A DNA stretch of 64,000 bases, from assembly GCF_003060825.1 (NCBI RefSeq), contig NZ_CP028922.1:3682001-3746000 (forward strand), in the 5' to 3' direction. This document shows positions 45,113 to 54,352 of the stretch, piece after piece. Position 1 is the stretch's first letter. Each line of letters starts with the position of its first letter. The notes below the pieces were generated by a model. It saw nothing but the letters and a program-made list of their open reading frames with translations, was not told the origin of the DNA and made no database searches. The DNA is from Paenibacillus sp. CAA11. GTDB taxonomy: Bacteria > Bacillota > Bacilli > Paenibacillales > Paenibacillaceae. Both the position numbers and the translations under genes were made by a program.

Positions 45113-45573
45113 GTAATCATGACTCCCTTCTTGTACGCATTCTTAAATAAAATGTTATCAAAAACCTCTTCCGCAAACCTTAAGAGTACCTAAAAATTAT
45201 TTAATTCCCTTTAAGGATATCTTAAGGTTTACAGCAAGGATAACAGAAATTTTGCCGAAATCATACGGTTACATCAGCAGAAAATCATGCTTCGAGTCGA
45301 TTTTGGCTTCGCGGGTCACTAGCTGACAGGTGTAAGACATCCTCATGTTTACATAGAAGGTCTTTCGCATATCCACCATTCTCTCATAGCCAACCCCTGT
45401 GCATACCTGATGCGCAGCTGTTCATACGATAAAAAAGACAGATACTGCTATTATCGGCCCTTCCCCCCTCGCTTGTTAGGGTTGATCCCCACAAATATCT
45501 AAAAGACTTTTCGTAAATCGAACAAAACGTAGTACAATAAATAATATTTCAAGCTGGGAGGAAGATAACAACT
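45113..45573. other. 460-bp intergenic stretch
   Basis: Lies between the divergent foldase and dipeptidase genes. It contains a short candidate gene (45269-45379, listed separately). A -10-like TACAAT at 45533-45538 precedes the dipeptidase, but its -35 is poor. The rest is AT-rich next to the foldase start. No repeat or riboswitch was recognised. Confidence 0.4.
45269..45379 (-). CDS. candidate 36-residue small protein
   Basis: Reading from ATG 45379 gives MVDMRKTFYVNMRMSYTCQL, VTREAKIDSKHDFLLM and a stop. Composition is protein-like and the frame stays open upstream for about 15 more codons without a good start. There is no convincing ribosome site, so it may be the 3' end of a decayed gene. 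Family not recognised. Confidence 0.25.
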   Translation of the reverse strand: MVDMRKTFYVNMRMSYTCQLVTREAKIDSKHDFLLM

Positions 45574-46929
45574 ATGGACTATCAAGCATATTTTGCCGGA
45601 CGTAGAGAACAGCAGCTGAACGAGCTTAAAGAATGGCTGTCCATTCCAAGCATTTCGGCTATTTCGGCACACAAGCCGGACGTAAATAAGGCTGCTGCTT
45701 GGCTGGCAGAGACGTTGAAGCGTGCCGGTTTGGAACATGTGGAAGTGCATGAGACTACCGGACATCCTATTGTGTATGCCGATTATTTGCACGCCCCTGG
45801 AAAACCAACCGTACTTGTGTATGGACACTATGATGTACAACCAGTTGATCCGCTGAACCTTTGGGAGACGCCTCCTTTTGAGCCTACCGTGCGCGATGGC
45901 AAGCTGTTTGCCCGGGGTGCGACGGATGACAAAGGTCAAGTCTTCTTACATATTAAAGCGGTTGAAGCGATCCTCGCCGAGGAGAAGAGCCTTCCTGTAA
46001 ATATCAAATTCTGCATTGAAGGGGAAGAGGAAGTATCCAGCCCAAGCCTGCCTCCGTTCCTTGAAGCGAACCGTGAGAAGCTTGCGGCTGATGTCGTTCT
46101 AATCTCCGACACTTCCCTGATTGAGAAAGGCAAACCTGCCATCTCAACAGGCCTTCGCGGGCTGTGCTCCTTGGAGATCGCTCTTCATACTGCCAATACA
46201 GATCTGCATTCCGGCTCCTTCGGAGGCGGCGTTCCGAATGCGCTCCATGCTCTCGTAGAGCTGCTGGCCTCACTGCATGATCAGAATGGCCGAGTCACCG
46301 TAGATGGCTTCTATGACGATGTACAAGAACTGTCTGCTGAGATGAGAGAAGAGTTCAAGAAGCAGGATTTCAATGAAGAGAAGCTGAAGAACGATCTCGG
46401 ACTCACCACGCTGTTCGGCGAGGAAGGCTTCTCCTTTGTAGAGCGTACCGGTGCCCGTCCTACGCTTGAGCTTAACGGCGTATACGGCGGATTCCAGGGC
46501 GAAGGAACCAAGACGGTGATTCCAAAGGAAGCTCACGCCAAGATCACCTGCCGCCTAGTCGCTAATCAGAATCCACAGGACATTCTGGATAAAATCGAGC
46601 GCCATCTGCTTGCCCATATTCCAGCGGGCGCAACGCTTGACATCACCCCGGGCGAACGGGCCTTTGCATTCAATATCGACCCGTCGCATCCAATGCTGCA
46701 AAAGGCTGCGGACGCCTACGAGCGTGTCTACGGCACGCGCGCACTGTTCACAAAGGATGGCGGCTCTATTCCGATTGTAGAGACTCTATCCCGCGTACTG
46801 TCGGCTCCGGCCGTAATGATGGGCTTTGGCTTGCCGGATGAGAACCTGCACGCCCCTAACGAGCATTTTAACCTGGAGAACTTTGACAAAGGCCTGCTGA
46901 CCATTGTCGAGTACCTGAAGCTGATCTAA
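45574..46929 (+). CDS. M20-family dipeptidase
   Basis: A 451-residue zinc peptidase. The metal and catalytic motifs are VLVYGHYDVQPVDP (His, Asp), LFARGATDDKGQVFLHIKAV (bridging Asp) and FCIEGEEEVSSPSLP (Glu pair); the dimerisation domain holds DLHSGSFGGGVPNALHALVE. ATG 45574 has GGGAGGA upstream. It probably cleaves dipeptides in the cytoplasm, which fits peptide import elsewhere in the window. Single gene with its own terminator. Confidence 0.93.
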   Translation: MDYQAYFAGRREQQLNELKEWLSIPSISAISAHKPDVNKAAAWLAETLKRAGLEHVEVHETTGHPIVYADYLHAPGKPTVLVYGHYDVQPVDPLNLWETPPFEPTVRDGKLFARGATDDKGQVFLHIKAVEAILAEEKSLPVNIKFCIEGEEEVSSPSLPPFLEANREKLAADVVLISDTSLIEKGKPAISTGLRGLCSLEIALHTANTDLHSGSFGGGVPNALHALVELLASLHDQNGRVTVDGFYDDVQELSAEMREEFKKQDFNEEKLKNDLGLTTLFGEEGFSFVERTGARPTLELNGVYGGFQGEGTKTVIPKEAHAKITCRLVANQNPQDILDKIERHLLAHIPAGATLDITPGERAFAFNIDPSHPMLQKAADAYERVYGTRALFTKDGGSIPIVETLSRVLSAPAVMMGFGLPDENLHAPNEHFNLENFDKGLLTIVEYLKLI

Positions 46930-46963
46930 AGGAAATATCATTCAATTGCAGCAATTCCTGTAT

Positions 46964-46997
46964 AGCCGGAGACGATTTTCTTCTCCGGCTATTATTA
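46964..46997 (+). terminator. terminator of the dipeptidase gene
   Basis: AGCCGGAGA (46964-46972) pairs with TCTCCGGCT (46982-46990), followed by ATTATTAT. Confidence 0.75.
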
Positions 46998-47040
46998 TGT
47001 AGTTTTTATGGCTCCTTCGTGACCTTTTCGCGCGAATAAC

Positions 47041-47080
47041 AAAAAGCCTCCCTTCACCTGTCTTGCAGTGAATGAAGGCT
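47041..47080 (-). terminator. terminator at the end of the amino-sugar locus
   Basis: On the minus strand AGCCTTCATTCAC pairs with GTGAAGGGAGGCT with minor mismatches and is followed by TTTTT. It resembles the gerE terminator at 57934-57969 (the AACAAAAA-CCTCCC-TCA border is shared), so it belongs to the duplicated gerE end. Confidence 0.7.
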
Positions 47081-47091
47081 CCCCGACAGCC

Positions 47092-47182
47092 ATATTTTCA
47101 GCTTCCCAAGCTTGATCCGCTCGTCTTGCCGCTCGTCTTGCCGCTTCTCTTGCGGCCTTTGACATCGAATTCCCGCATCACT
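47092..47182 (-). pseudogene. gerE: decayed duplicate of the gerE 3' end
   Basis: On the minus strand the frame from ATG 47178 reads MREFDVKGR, matching MQKLNVKGR of GerE, including 14 identical bases (47152-47165 against 58047-58060). After a 12-bp unit repeated three times (47117-47152) and a frameshift, the sequence reads IKLGKLKI, matching the GerE end IKLGELKI; the stop TAG has become TGG. In its present frame it would encode only a 26-residue peptide ending at 47098. It has no functional DNA-binding domain. It lies directly past the GH84 gene and marks the far border of the locus whose other border is intact gerE. Confidence 0.75.
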
Positions 47183-47189
47183 CGCTACC

Positions 47190-48896
47190 CTAAGATTCCA
47201 AGGTCAGCCGGTATCCGTCCTTTCCCTCCCTGACCGCAAATCCCCAGGCTTCGGCTGCTTTCCAGGCCGGATCGCTCCCTAGACGGACCTTGAATGCCTG
47301 GCAGGCTTCGGCCTGTTCGCGCAACTCTTCATTGACCCCGGGTTCAAACGTCCCGGTAACCTTACGCCGTACGGCTCTCCACAGCTTTACATCTGCCAGA
47401 GCTCTTTGCAGCCACGGCCCTGCTTCTTCCTTAAACTTGTGGTTACCCCATTGAAGTAACCTGGAGGATGTGCTCTCCAGACGGTCGAAATACAAATCAA
47501 GCCTCTGGACATCTTTGCTTTGCAAAGCCTCTTTCAATTCCTCATATCCACCGTTGTAGAGTTGACTATTTAAATTCTGACTACAGAAGAACATCATATC
47601 CTCTGCCAGCTCTCCGGCAAATTCCCGGACCGACAGTTCCCAGGAAAGCTCAGGCATATAACGTTCACTGTTCCACATATAGTGAGCCATTGTATTTAGT
47701 GTAATCTTGGAGCATTCCCATTGAACCATCGGATTCGCCACAACCGCATGATGCCCGGTCTGACCAAGCCGCGAATAACGTCCGCGAACCGGATCCAGAA
47801 ACAACCGGTCGTAGTCAGCATCATTAACCGGTATGTTGTCCCACAACCACAGATCATGTCCGTAATAACTGTAATTTTCCTGCGCATGCTTGCTTCCGAT
47901 TTTCGGGGCAAAGACAGAATAGCCGGTCCAGAATATCTTGATGCCTTTATGCATCTTCTCGCGGATATCCCGCTTATATTCGGTATCCCAATAGGACCAA
48001 TATTCTGTGGGACACATCGCCAGTGTAACCTCTTGCAATTGACCGCTTAGATAGGTATAGACACGATTTGCCACATAGGCGTGGGCTAGTCCGGAACGTT
48101 CCAAGTAATGAAGGTTCTCTCCTGACAGCGTATAGTCGATATCGTCCATCAACAGAGCAAAATGCCGCACACCGATGGATATCATCGCTGCCATCTTCGC
48201 TTCCAAACTGGCAAAATCCGCTTCACTGCGAAACTTTAGATCGTTCCCCGGACTAATGCAATAATAGAAGTCCACCAGATGAGTATCGCATTCTTGCTTC
48301 AGCTCACGAATCTGGGCAAAAATATTCTCAGGATAGGGTTCACACCATAGCTCACGATGATAGGGGTCATCCTTGGGAGCATATATAAACGCGTTCATTC
48401 GATGAGCCGCCATATAGCGTACAGCATCCATTCGGTCATCAAAGCTCCACGGCGTGCCATAGAATCCCTCAATAATACCGCGAATCGAAAAGGAGGGCTC
48501 ATCATGAATCGTTGCCACGGGCAATCGACACTTCCCATCATCTACACTCAGCAGTTGGTGCAGCGCATCCATCCCATACTTTAGTCCTCTCTTATTCGAG
48601 GCAGCTATTGTAATTTTACCGTCCTTGCTTATGTTCAGCTGATAACCATCCGCCTTAAGAGTTCCCTCATATTCAAGCTCCAGAGTGGCATTGCCTTGCT
48701 CGAGTGTCTCTCCTTGCTCAAGCTGTTCAACAATAGCAATCGGGCCATCCGCAGCAAGTGGACCCTCGTATTTCTGAATCAGGGAGAACTTTGAAGACAG
48801 CTTGCATCTGAGCTGCCGTCCTTCCAACACCAGTTCCTCACCCTGATCGTAATAATCCCGAAAGTAATACTGCCGTTCTCTTAGCGGCATCGTCAT
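47190..48896 (-). CDS. GH84 beta-N-acetylglucosaminidase
   Basis: A 568-residue enzyme; ATG 48896 has AAGGAGG 7 bases upstream. No signal peptide. An N-terminal hexosaminidase-like domain (LKYGMDALHQLL, VATIHDEPSFSIRGIIEGFY) precedes the TIM barrel with GTPWSFDDRMDAVRYMAAHR and MNAFIYAPKDDPYHRELWCE. The catalytic aspartate pair lies in FALLMDDIDYTL (about 250-251), as in NagJ and O-GlcNAcase. GH84 uses substrate-assisted catalysis and needs an N-acetyl group, so the locus must handle GlcNAc-containing sugars. A cytoplasmic place implies action on imported oligosaccharides. It follows the GHL10 gene by 140 bases. Confidence 0.9.
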   Translation of the reverse strand: MTMPLRERQYYFRDYYDQGEELVLEGRQLRCKLSSKFSLIQKYEGPLAADGPIAIVEQLEQGETLEQGNATLELEYEGTLKADGYQLNISKDGKITIAASNKRGLKYGMDALHQLLSVDDGKCRLPVATIHDEPSFSIRGIIEGFYGTPWSFDDRMDAVRYMAAHRMNAFIYAPKDDPYHRELWCEPYPENIFAQIRELKQECDTHLVDFYYCISPGNDLKFRSEADFASLEAKMAAMISIGVRHFALLMDDIDYTLSGENLHYLERSGLAHAYVANRVYTYLSGQLQEVTLAMCPTEYWSYWDTEYKRDIREKMHKGIKIFWTGYSVFAPKIGSKHAQENYSYYGHDLWLWDNIPVNDADYDRLFLDPVRGRYSRLGQTGHHAVVANPMVQWECSKITLNTMAHYMWNSERYMPELSWELSVREFAGELAEDMMFFCSQNLNSQLYNGGYEELKEALQSKDVQRLDLYFDRLESTSSRLLQWGNHKFKEEAGPWLQRALADVKLWRAVRRKVTGTFEPGVNEELREQAEACQAFKVRLGSDPAWKAAEAWGFAVREGKDGYRLTLES

Positions 48897-49036
48897 ATTC
48901 ACGCCTCCTTTTAGCCTTGGTGAAGGAGATGGAACAGCGCTGTTCTGGTGCATGGAAGCGTCTGATGCTGCCCGAATCTTTCAAGCTCCTCCACCATTTG
49001 TATTAGCCGTGATTCAGCTATGGAATATATGCGGTG

Positions 49037-50770
49037 TTAATCCGTAATCTTCAAATTTCCAAACACGGCCTTATTCTGCGAATCGTCTCCCGGATTGCTA
49101 AGCGCCATGCCGATGTACACTTGGCGGCTCATCGGAATCTGCACGCTGCCGACCTTCTGCCACCGCTTGCCGTCAGATGAGACCAAGCCGGTAAAGGTAT
49201 TTCCCTTTCGGCTCAGCTTCAGCCATCTGGGGACAGAGGCATCCGCAGTCTGGTCAACCGTGCTGCCCGCGGCCGCTGTGCGATACTGGAAGGTTGCACC
49301 ATTCCCTTGGGTAAGCATCATGTCCGCGTGCTTCGCCTGGTTATCCAGCGACTCACGGATCATGATGCCGGCCTTGGCCCAGCCGTCCATACGGTCTGTG
49401 GACCGTACCTGAACCACGATCTCTGCATCACCTTCCACAGGTTTATATACAAAATTCAGCCGATCCGCTCTGCCCCAAATATCCGTAGAGCTGCTGCTTA
49501 ATGTAAATTGCTTATTGGATGCATTGTAGGTGGCGTTCCCCAGCATGGAACCGATATTTCTCGCCTTCCACCCGGCTGGCAGCTGGGCCGGATAGTCTTG
49601 ATCCTCGGGTGACGTCCAGTCCGGCGTCGGCCAGGTTGCACGTTCATGGATACTGGCTAGCTCATCTTCTGGCCAAGCTCCGTAGGAAAAGAACGACAGG
49701 CGCTTCACGTCTGGATAATTATCGCGGATTCCCTTGTAAATCTCCTGATATTGATCATCGGTCCAGTCATTATCCAGGGTTGCTGCAATCTCCACGTTAC
49801 TGCCGCTGATCCGGTCGCTAGTATCCTTCAGGATGCCGTATGAAGTGCTGTAAACCCAATCACTGTTGAAATCCCAGTCATCAAAATATGCCATCGGTGC
49901 GACAAAGTCGATCTCATCCTTGAATTTGGCTACATTCTGTCCAACCTCTGTAAATTCGGGCGGCAAAATATATACACCAAGCTGCACACCCGGGTTCGCG
50001 GACTGTGAAATATCTTCCCGGATATCGCTGACATACTGTCCGATCTGCTCCGTTCTCCATTCATTCCATTGTCTTCGCTTCACCGAATCCGTATTGAAAT
50101 CAATGGTGAGCGGTGAATACCCGAACTGTGCCTTGTACTTCGCCACAGTGTAATCGCTGACGTCCATGTTGTAATTGTCGAAGCGGATCCAGTCCAGCAC
50201 CACGCCGTCAACCGGATAATTCTCGACTACTTCCTGAATGATGGAGCGCTCATAGCCTTGAACATCGTGGTGAATCGGATTGACGAAGTATTCGCTCCCG
50301 TTAGCGCCTGTAAACGGTGTCCGCACCCCGTTCACCAGCGCCTGCATCTGCCATTCCCTGTGCTTCAGAAAGGCTTCCTGGTCATGGAACTGCGGAATCC
50401 AGGCGTGAACTTTAATTCCTGCGGCATGGGCCGCCTTAATGACCTCCTGCAGAGCATCGAAATTCTCGTAGCCCTGCGCGATCGGAGCGATATCACTCTG
50501 ATAAAATACCCGGCCGGATGGAACCTCATCGTCTTCATCCTGCTTCACGTTCATGCTGATGACATCGACTCCGTAGCGTTCAGACATGGCAATAAAATTC
50601 TGGACATCCGCCTTATTCTTGAACTGGTTCACAGTTCTAACAATAACTTCTGTCTCAAAAGGGCGATTCTCCCTTTCTGCAGCCTTAGCCAAAACGGCAG
50701 TTCCTATTGCTGAGGAAATCAACACCAAACTTAATGCAGCAATGAACTTCGATTTCAGCGCAAATGACAT
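49037..50770 (-). CDS. exported GHL10-type glycoside hydrolase with C-terminal carbohydrate-binding-like domain
   Basis: A 577-residue protein with signal peptide SKFIAALSLVLISSAIGTAV (cut near AKA). The barrel (about 35-375) has the glycosyl-hydrolase-like 10 pattern: ADVQNFIAMSERYGVDVISM, IKVHAWIPQFHDQEAFLKHR, EYFVNPIHHDVQGYERSIIQ, VDGVVLDWIRFDNYN and FVAPMAYFDDWDF. The C-terminal 190 residues form a jelly-roll of DUF1349 type (GDAEIVVQVRSTDRMDGWAK; KAGIMIRESLDNQAKHADMM). GHL10 includes DigH (YddW) of E. coli, which cleaves peptidoglycan strands stripped of peptides. The start has GGAGGCGAG. Likely releases saccharides outside the cell for the importer next door. Confidence 0.8.
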   Translation of the reverse strand: MSFALKSKFIAALSLVLISSAIGTAVLAKAAERENRPFETEVIVRTVNQFKNKADVQNFIAMSERYGVDVISMNVKQDEDDEVPSGRVFYQSDIAPIAQGYENFDALQEVIKAAHAAGIKVHAWIPQFHDQEAFLKHREWQMQALVNGVRTPFTGANGSEYFVNPIHHDVQGYERSIIQEVVENYPVDGVVLDWIRFDNYNMDVSDYTVAKYKAQFGYSPLTIDFNTDSVKRRQWNEWRTEQIGQYVSDIREDISQSANPGVQLGVYILPPEFTEVGQNVAKFKDEIDFVAPMAYFDDWDFNSDWVYSTSYGILKDTSDRISGSNVEIAATLDNDWTDDQYQEIYKGIRDNYPDVKRLSFFSYGAWPEDELASIHERATWPTPDWTSPEDQDYPAQLPAGWKARNIGSMLGNATYNASNKQFTLSSSSTDIWGRADRLNFVYKPVEGDAEIVVQVRSTDRMDGWAKAGIMIRESLDNQAKHADMMLTQGNGATFQYRTAAAGSTVDQTADASVPRWLKLSRKGNTFTGLVSSDGKRWQKVGSVQIPMSRQVYIGMALSNPGDDSQNKAVFGNLKITD

Positions 50771-50816
50771 ATTCTCGCCTCCATATAAATAGTGCTATTC
50801 ATATTTCAAACTCGAA

Positions 50817-52448
50817 TTATTTCGTTGCGTTGATTTTCTTGACATTCTCCTGCCATTTCTCGGTCCTGAACTCCAGCAGCTTATCCAGTCCTGCTTTATT
50901 GGCGTTCTTTTTGGCCGTCTCCAGCGCTGACAGCACTTCCTCATCTGACGAGGCTTGAACCATCTGCGCGAAAGCAAGGGTATGAATATCCTGGATATTC
51001 TGAGCGATGATGCCGGCCTCTGTATCCGGAAGCGGGTCGGTATTCACGAATTCCGTAATGTCCAGCGCGGTCTTCCAGGTTACTGTGGACTGCGCCACCG
51101 TCTCCCACGATTTCTGGTTCGCAGACAGGGAAGCCTCCAGGCTCATTTTTGCCTTATCGATAAAGGTCGTATTGCCCGCCCAGTTGAAATCCTCGAATTT
51201 GCGCATGGTTTCCGTTCGCTCGTTAGCCGGGGTCGTCTTGTATTTCTCGTTCGGTATCGGTGCTCCATTCGCATCCTCTTGATCCCAGTACAAGCCTTTC
51301 GGACCGAAGAAGAGCACCTTCTGTCCCTCCGAACCCGTAATCCAGTCAAAGTACGCGAAGATCGCCTCAGGATCCTTTGCCTTAGTCGTAATGACATTTA
51401 CGTTCCAGCCCAGCGTCTCATATCCGCTTACAAACACCTTTGTTTTGTCTAATCCGGCTTTGTGCACCGGCCAAATAATTTCATATCCGCTATCCGGATT
51501 ACTGGCTGTCAGTGCTCGGTGTCCCTCGGCTCCATAAGTAGTAATATTGGACTCGACCATAACCGCTACCCGGCCGGTATTTACCTTTTCTTTAACCGCA
51601 TCCTGAGTCTGCTGCAGCGCATCCTGGGTAATCAGCCGCTCACGGAACAGCTTGTTGATATACAGCATCATTTCCTCGAAGGCAGGATCGTCATAGATCG
51701 GAAGCAACTTGCTGCCTTCCGGATAGCCCATGAGGGAGATGAATTTGCTCGTAGCATTCTCTCTGAACCCGCCGTACATGATTTCCAGGCCTGCCCCCTT
51801 CTCACCAACCTCCAGAGGCACTACATCCGGATACTTGTCTCGTACCTGAAGCAAATATTGATACAGATCATCGAAGGTTTCCAGCTTCGGTTTGCCGAGC
51901 GCGTTGTAAATATCTTTGTTGACCATCCACCCGCCATTGCCGAATTGCCCGGAGGTATACCAGTTCGGGATTTGATAAATCTTGCCGTCCTCAGAGCGAA
52001 GCAGGTTCAGGGTGGATTCTTTTACATATTTTTTGAAGTTCGGATACTTCTCATAGTAATCATCCAGCGCAACCAATCTTCCTGCCTGCACCAGCCGCTC
52101 TACCGTGGATCCACGGTCAGTGAAAATGACATCCGGCAAATCGCCGCTGACGATCATGGTGTTGAGCTTTTCCGCGGCAGCTCCCCCCGATTGCACCGGT
52201 TTAACGGTAACCTTCCTGTTCTCCTGAATCCATTTCGTCGCCTCATTCTCCCCCCAAGGCGCGGTCGTAAGCCAGTCATAGTTTCCATAAAAGCTGAAGG
52301 TAGTGGGTTTGATTCCGCTGCCGTCATCAGCCGCTACCCCGGTGCCCGTATTCTGTGAAGCGTTATTATTCCCGCCTCCGCCGCAGGCTGTGAGAAGAAG
52401 CAGCAGAGAGAGCGTCAGAAGCGATACCCCTTTCAAGCGATTGCGCAT
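50817..52448 (-). CDS. oligosaccharide-binding lipoprotein (YtcQ/LplA-type)
   Basis: A 543-residue solute-binding protein. Signal peptide LKGVSLLTLSLLLLLTAC with lipobox LTAC. Mature sequence has STVERLVQAGRLVALDDYYE, SEDGKIYQIPNWYTSGQFGN and FAYFDWITGSEGQKVLFFGP, typical of the large receptors that pair with LplB/YtcP permeases and often bind complex plant or amino-sugar oligosaccharides. It feeds the 52483/53402 permeases. No ATPase is encoded nearby; MsmX-type sharing is expected. Confidence 0.9.
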   Translation of the reverse strand: MRNRLKGVSLLTLSLLLLLTACGGGGNNNASQNTGTGVAADDGSGIKPTTFSFYGNYDWLTTAPWGENEATKWIQENRKVTVKPVQSGGAAAEKLNTMIVSGDLPDVIFTDRGSTVERLVQAGRLVALDDYYEKYPNFKKYVKESTLNLLRSEDGKIYQIPNWYTSGQFGNGGWMVNKDIYNALGKPKLETFDDLYQYLLQVRDKYPDVVPLEVGEKGAGLEIMYGGFRENATSKFISLMGYPEGSKLLPIYDDPAFEEMMLYINKLFRERLITQDALQQTQDAVKEKVNTGRVAVMVESNITTYGAEGHRALTASNPDSGYEIIWPVHKAGLDKTKVFVSGYETLGWNVNVITTKAKDPEAIFAYFDWITGSEGQKVLFFGPKGLYWDQEDANGAPIPNEKYKTTPANERTETMRKFEDFNWAGNTTFIDKAKMSLEASLSANQKSWETVAQSTVTWKTALDITEFVNTDPLPDTEAGIIAQNIQDIHTLAFAQMVQASSDEEVLSALETAKKNANKAGLDKLLEFRTEKWQENVKKINATK

Positions 52449-52482
52449 TCGTTTCCCTTCTTTCTACCCAATATGGAGACTG

Positions 52483-53373
52483 CTATTCTTTCAAAGAACC
52501 AATCAACACACCCTTAACGAAATACTTTTGGAGAAAAGGGTACGTTAAAATAATCGGAATCGTCGCGATCATCATCGTGGCCATGGCCAGCGACTTCGTG
52601 GTAACCGTCCGGTTCCGGTTCATATGATCCTGAGCAATGGCATTGGATGAGCCAATTTCGGTCATAATGTTGGAGTTCATAATTTGCCGCAGGAGAGTCT
52701 GTATAGGAAGCAGAGGATCCTTGGTAATATAGATTGCTCCCGTAAACCAGTCATTCCAGTAACCCACCGCCGTAAATAGAGCAATGGTAGCGAGCACCGG
52801 GCCGGAGACGGGAATGACGATCCGGAAGAAAATGCCGTAATTGCTGCAGCCGTCGATCTTGGCCGATTCCTCCAGCCCGTCAGGCAGAGCAGAAAAGAAG
52901 GTGCGGATAACAATCATGTTATAGACGCTGATGATGCTCGGAATGATCAGCACCCAAAAAGTGTCCAGCATGCCGAGAGAGCGAGTCAGCATATAAGAGG
53001 GAATCAGGCCCCCGCTAAAGAACATCGTGATCATGAAGAACACCATATACTGCTTGCGGAACAGCAAGGTCTTCTTGGACATTCCGTAGGCTAACAGGGC
53101 CGTGAAGAAGACGGACAATACCGTACCGCTCATGGTTCGAAGAATAGTAATCATGAACGAATTCAACAGGCGGTGATCCTGAAACACAATATAATAGTTC
53201 TCCAGTGTATATACTCTCGGCCACAGGGTTACACCCCCGAGCGCCGTATCGCTCCCTTGATTAAAGGAGATGACCAGCGCGTTCCAGAACGGGTAGAGCA
53301 TGATCACCGCCATCAGTGTCAAGAGCACATAGATCGTCCGCTGCATCATTTTGTCGCCCAGGCTTAGTCTCAT
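52483..53373 (-). CDS. sugar ABC permease (LplC/YtcP-type)
   Basis: A 296-residue permease with AGGAGGGG before ATG 53373. Features are YVLLTLMAVIMLYPFWNALV, the segment LENYYIVFQDHRLLNSFMIT and the EAA loop GLEESAKIDGCSNYGIFFRI. It forms the channel with the 53402 product, 28 bases upstream. Confidence 0.92.
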   Translation of the reverse strand: MRLSLGDKMMQRTIYVLLTLMAVIMLYPFWNALVISFNQGSDTALGGVTLWPRVYTLENYYIVFQDHRLLNSFMITILRTMSGTVLSVFFTALLAYGMSKKTLLFRKQYMVFFMITMFFSGGLIPSYMLTRSLGMLDTFWVLIIPSIISVYNMIVIRTFFSALPDGLEESAKIDGCSNYGIFFRIVIPVSGPVLATIALFTAVGYWNDWFTGAIYITKDPLLPIQTLLRQIMNSNIMTEIGSSNAIAQDHMNRNRTVTTKSLAMATMMIATIPIILTYPFLQKYFVKGVLIGSLKE

Positions 53374-53401
53374 TTTGTACCCCTCCTATGGTTGTATGGT
53401 C

Positions 53402-54328
53402 CTACCAGAGACTGACGCCGGCCCGGCGGGCGATTTTGTTGGCTGTAACCAGCAGAATTACACTGATTACCGCTTTGAACAGCCCTACCGCTGTCGCATA
53501 AGAGAATCTGGCATTGAGTATCCCCACACGGTACACATAGGTGTCAATTACATCGGAGTATGGCCGGAGGATGGGGTTAGTTGCCAACAGCAAAATGTCC
53601 TCAAAGCCTGCACTGAGCAGATTACCGATGGCAAGAATCATAAAGATGACAATAACAGGAGCAATACTGGGGAGTGTAACCAAATAAATTTGCTTAAACC
53701 GGCTTGCGCCGTCGATCGAAGCGGCCTCATACATAGCCGGGTCAACGCCCGCGATCGCAGCCAGGTAGACAATGCTTCCGAACCCGACCTCCTTCCACAC
53801 GTTGACGCTCACCAGAATTGACCAGAAGTATTCCGGTATCGCCAGAAAGTTGACCGGCTCTTCAATCAGGTTCAGTCGCTCCAGCAAGATGTTCACCGTT
53901 CCGTTATCTACGGACAGCAGCGAGAATACGAAACCGGAGACAATGACCCAGGATAGAAAATAAGGCAAATAGCTGACCGTCTGGATAAACCGTTTAAAGC
54001 CCATATGCCCAATTTCGTTCAGCATCAGTGCAAGCAGGATCGGAGCAGGAAAGGTGATGACCAGTTTCAACAAACTGATCACAATAGTATTTCGCATCAC
54101 ATTCCAGAACTCGGGCGCCTCAAAGAACATTTTGAAATGCTTGAACCCGACCCAAGGGCTTTCCAGAATGCCGTTAAAAATATCGTATTGCTGGAACGCC
54201 ATCACCACGCCGTACATCGGGATGTAGCTGAAGATAGCAACAAAAATAATTCCCGGCCAAACCATGGACTGTAAATCCCACTGATTGGTCAACTTTTTCC
54301 ATACACTTGGTTTAACGGCCGCCTTCAT
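53402..54328 (-). CDS. sugar ABC permease (LplB/YteP-type)
   Basis: A 308-residue permease. It begins with LQSMVWPGIIFVAIFSYIPM followed by YGVVMAFQQYDIFNGILESP, the family hallmark. The EAA loop is MYEAASIDGASRFKQIYLVT. First permease of the importer; 24 bases downstream of the GH4 gene. Confidence 0.92.
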   Translation of the reverse strand: MKAAVKPSVWKKLTNQWDLQSMVWPGIIFVAIFSYIPMYGVVMAFQQYDIFNGILESPWVGFKHFKMFFEAPEFWNVMRNTIVISLLKLVITFPAPILLALMLNEIGHMGFKRFIQTVSYLPYFLSWVIVSGFVFSLLSVDNGTVNILLERLNLIEEPVNFLAIPEYFWSILVSVNVWKEVGFGSIVYLAAIAGVDPAMYEAASIDGASRFKQIYLVTLPSIAPVIVIFMILAIGNLLSAGFEDILLLATNPILRPYSDVIDTYVYRVGILNARFSYATAVGLFKAVISVILLVTANKIARRAGVSLW

Positions 54329-54352
54329 CCATTTTTCCTCCTCTGCTGCCTT

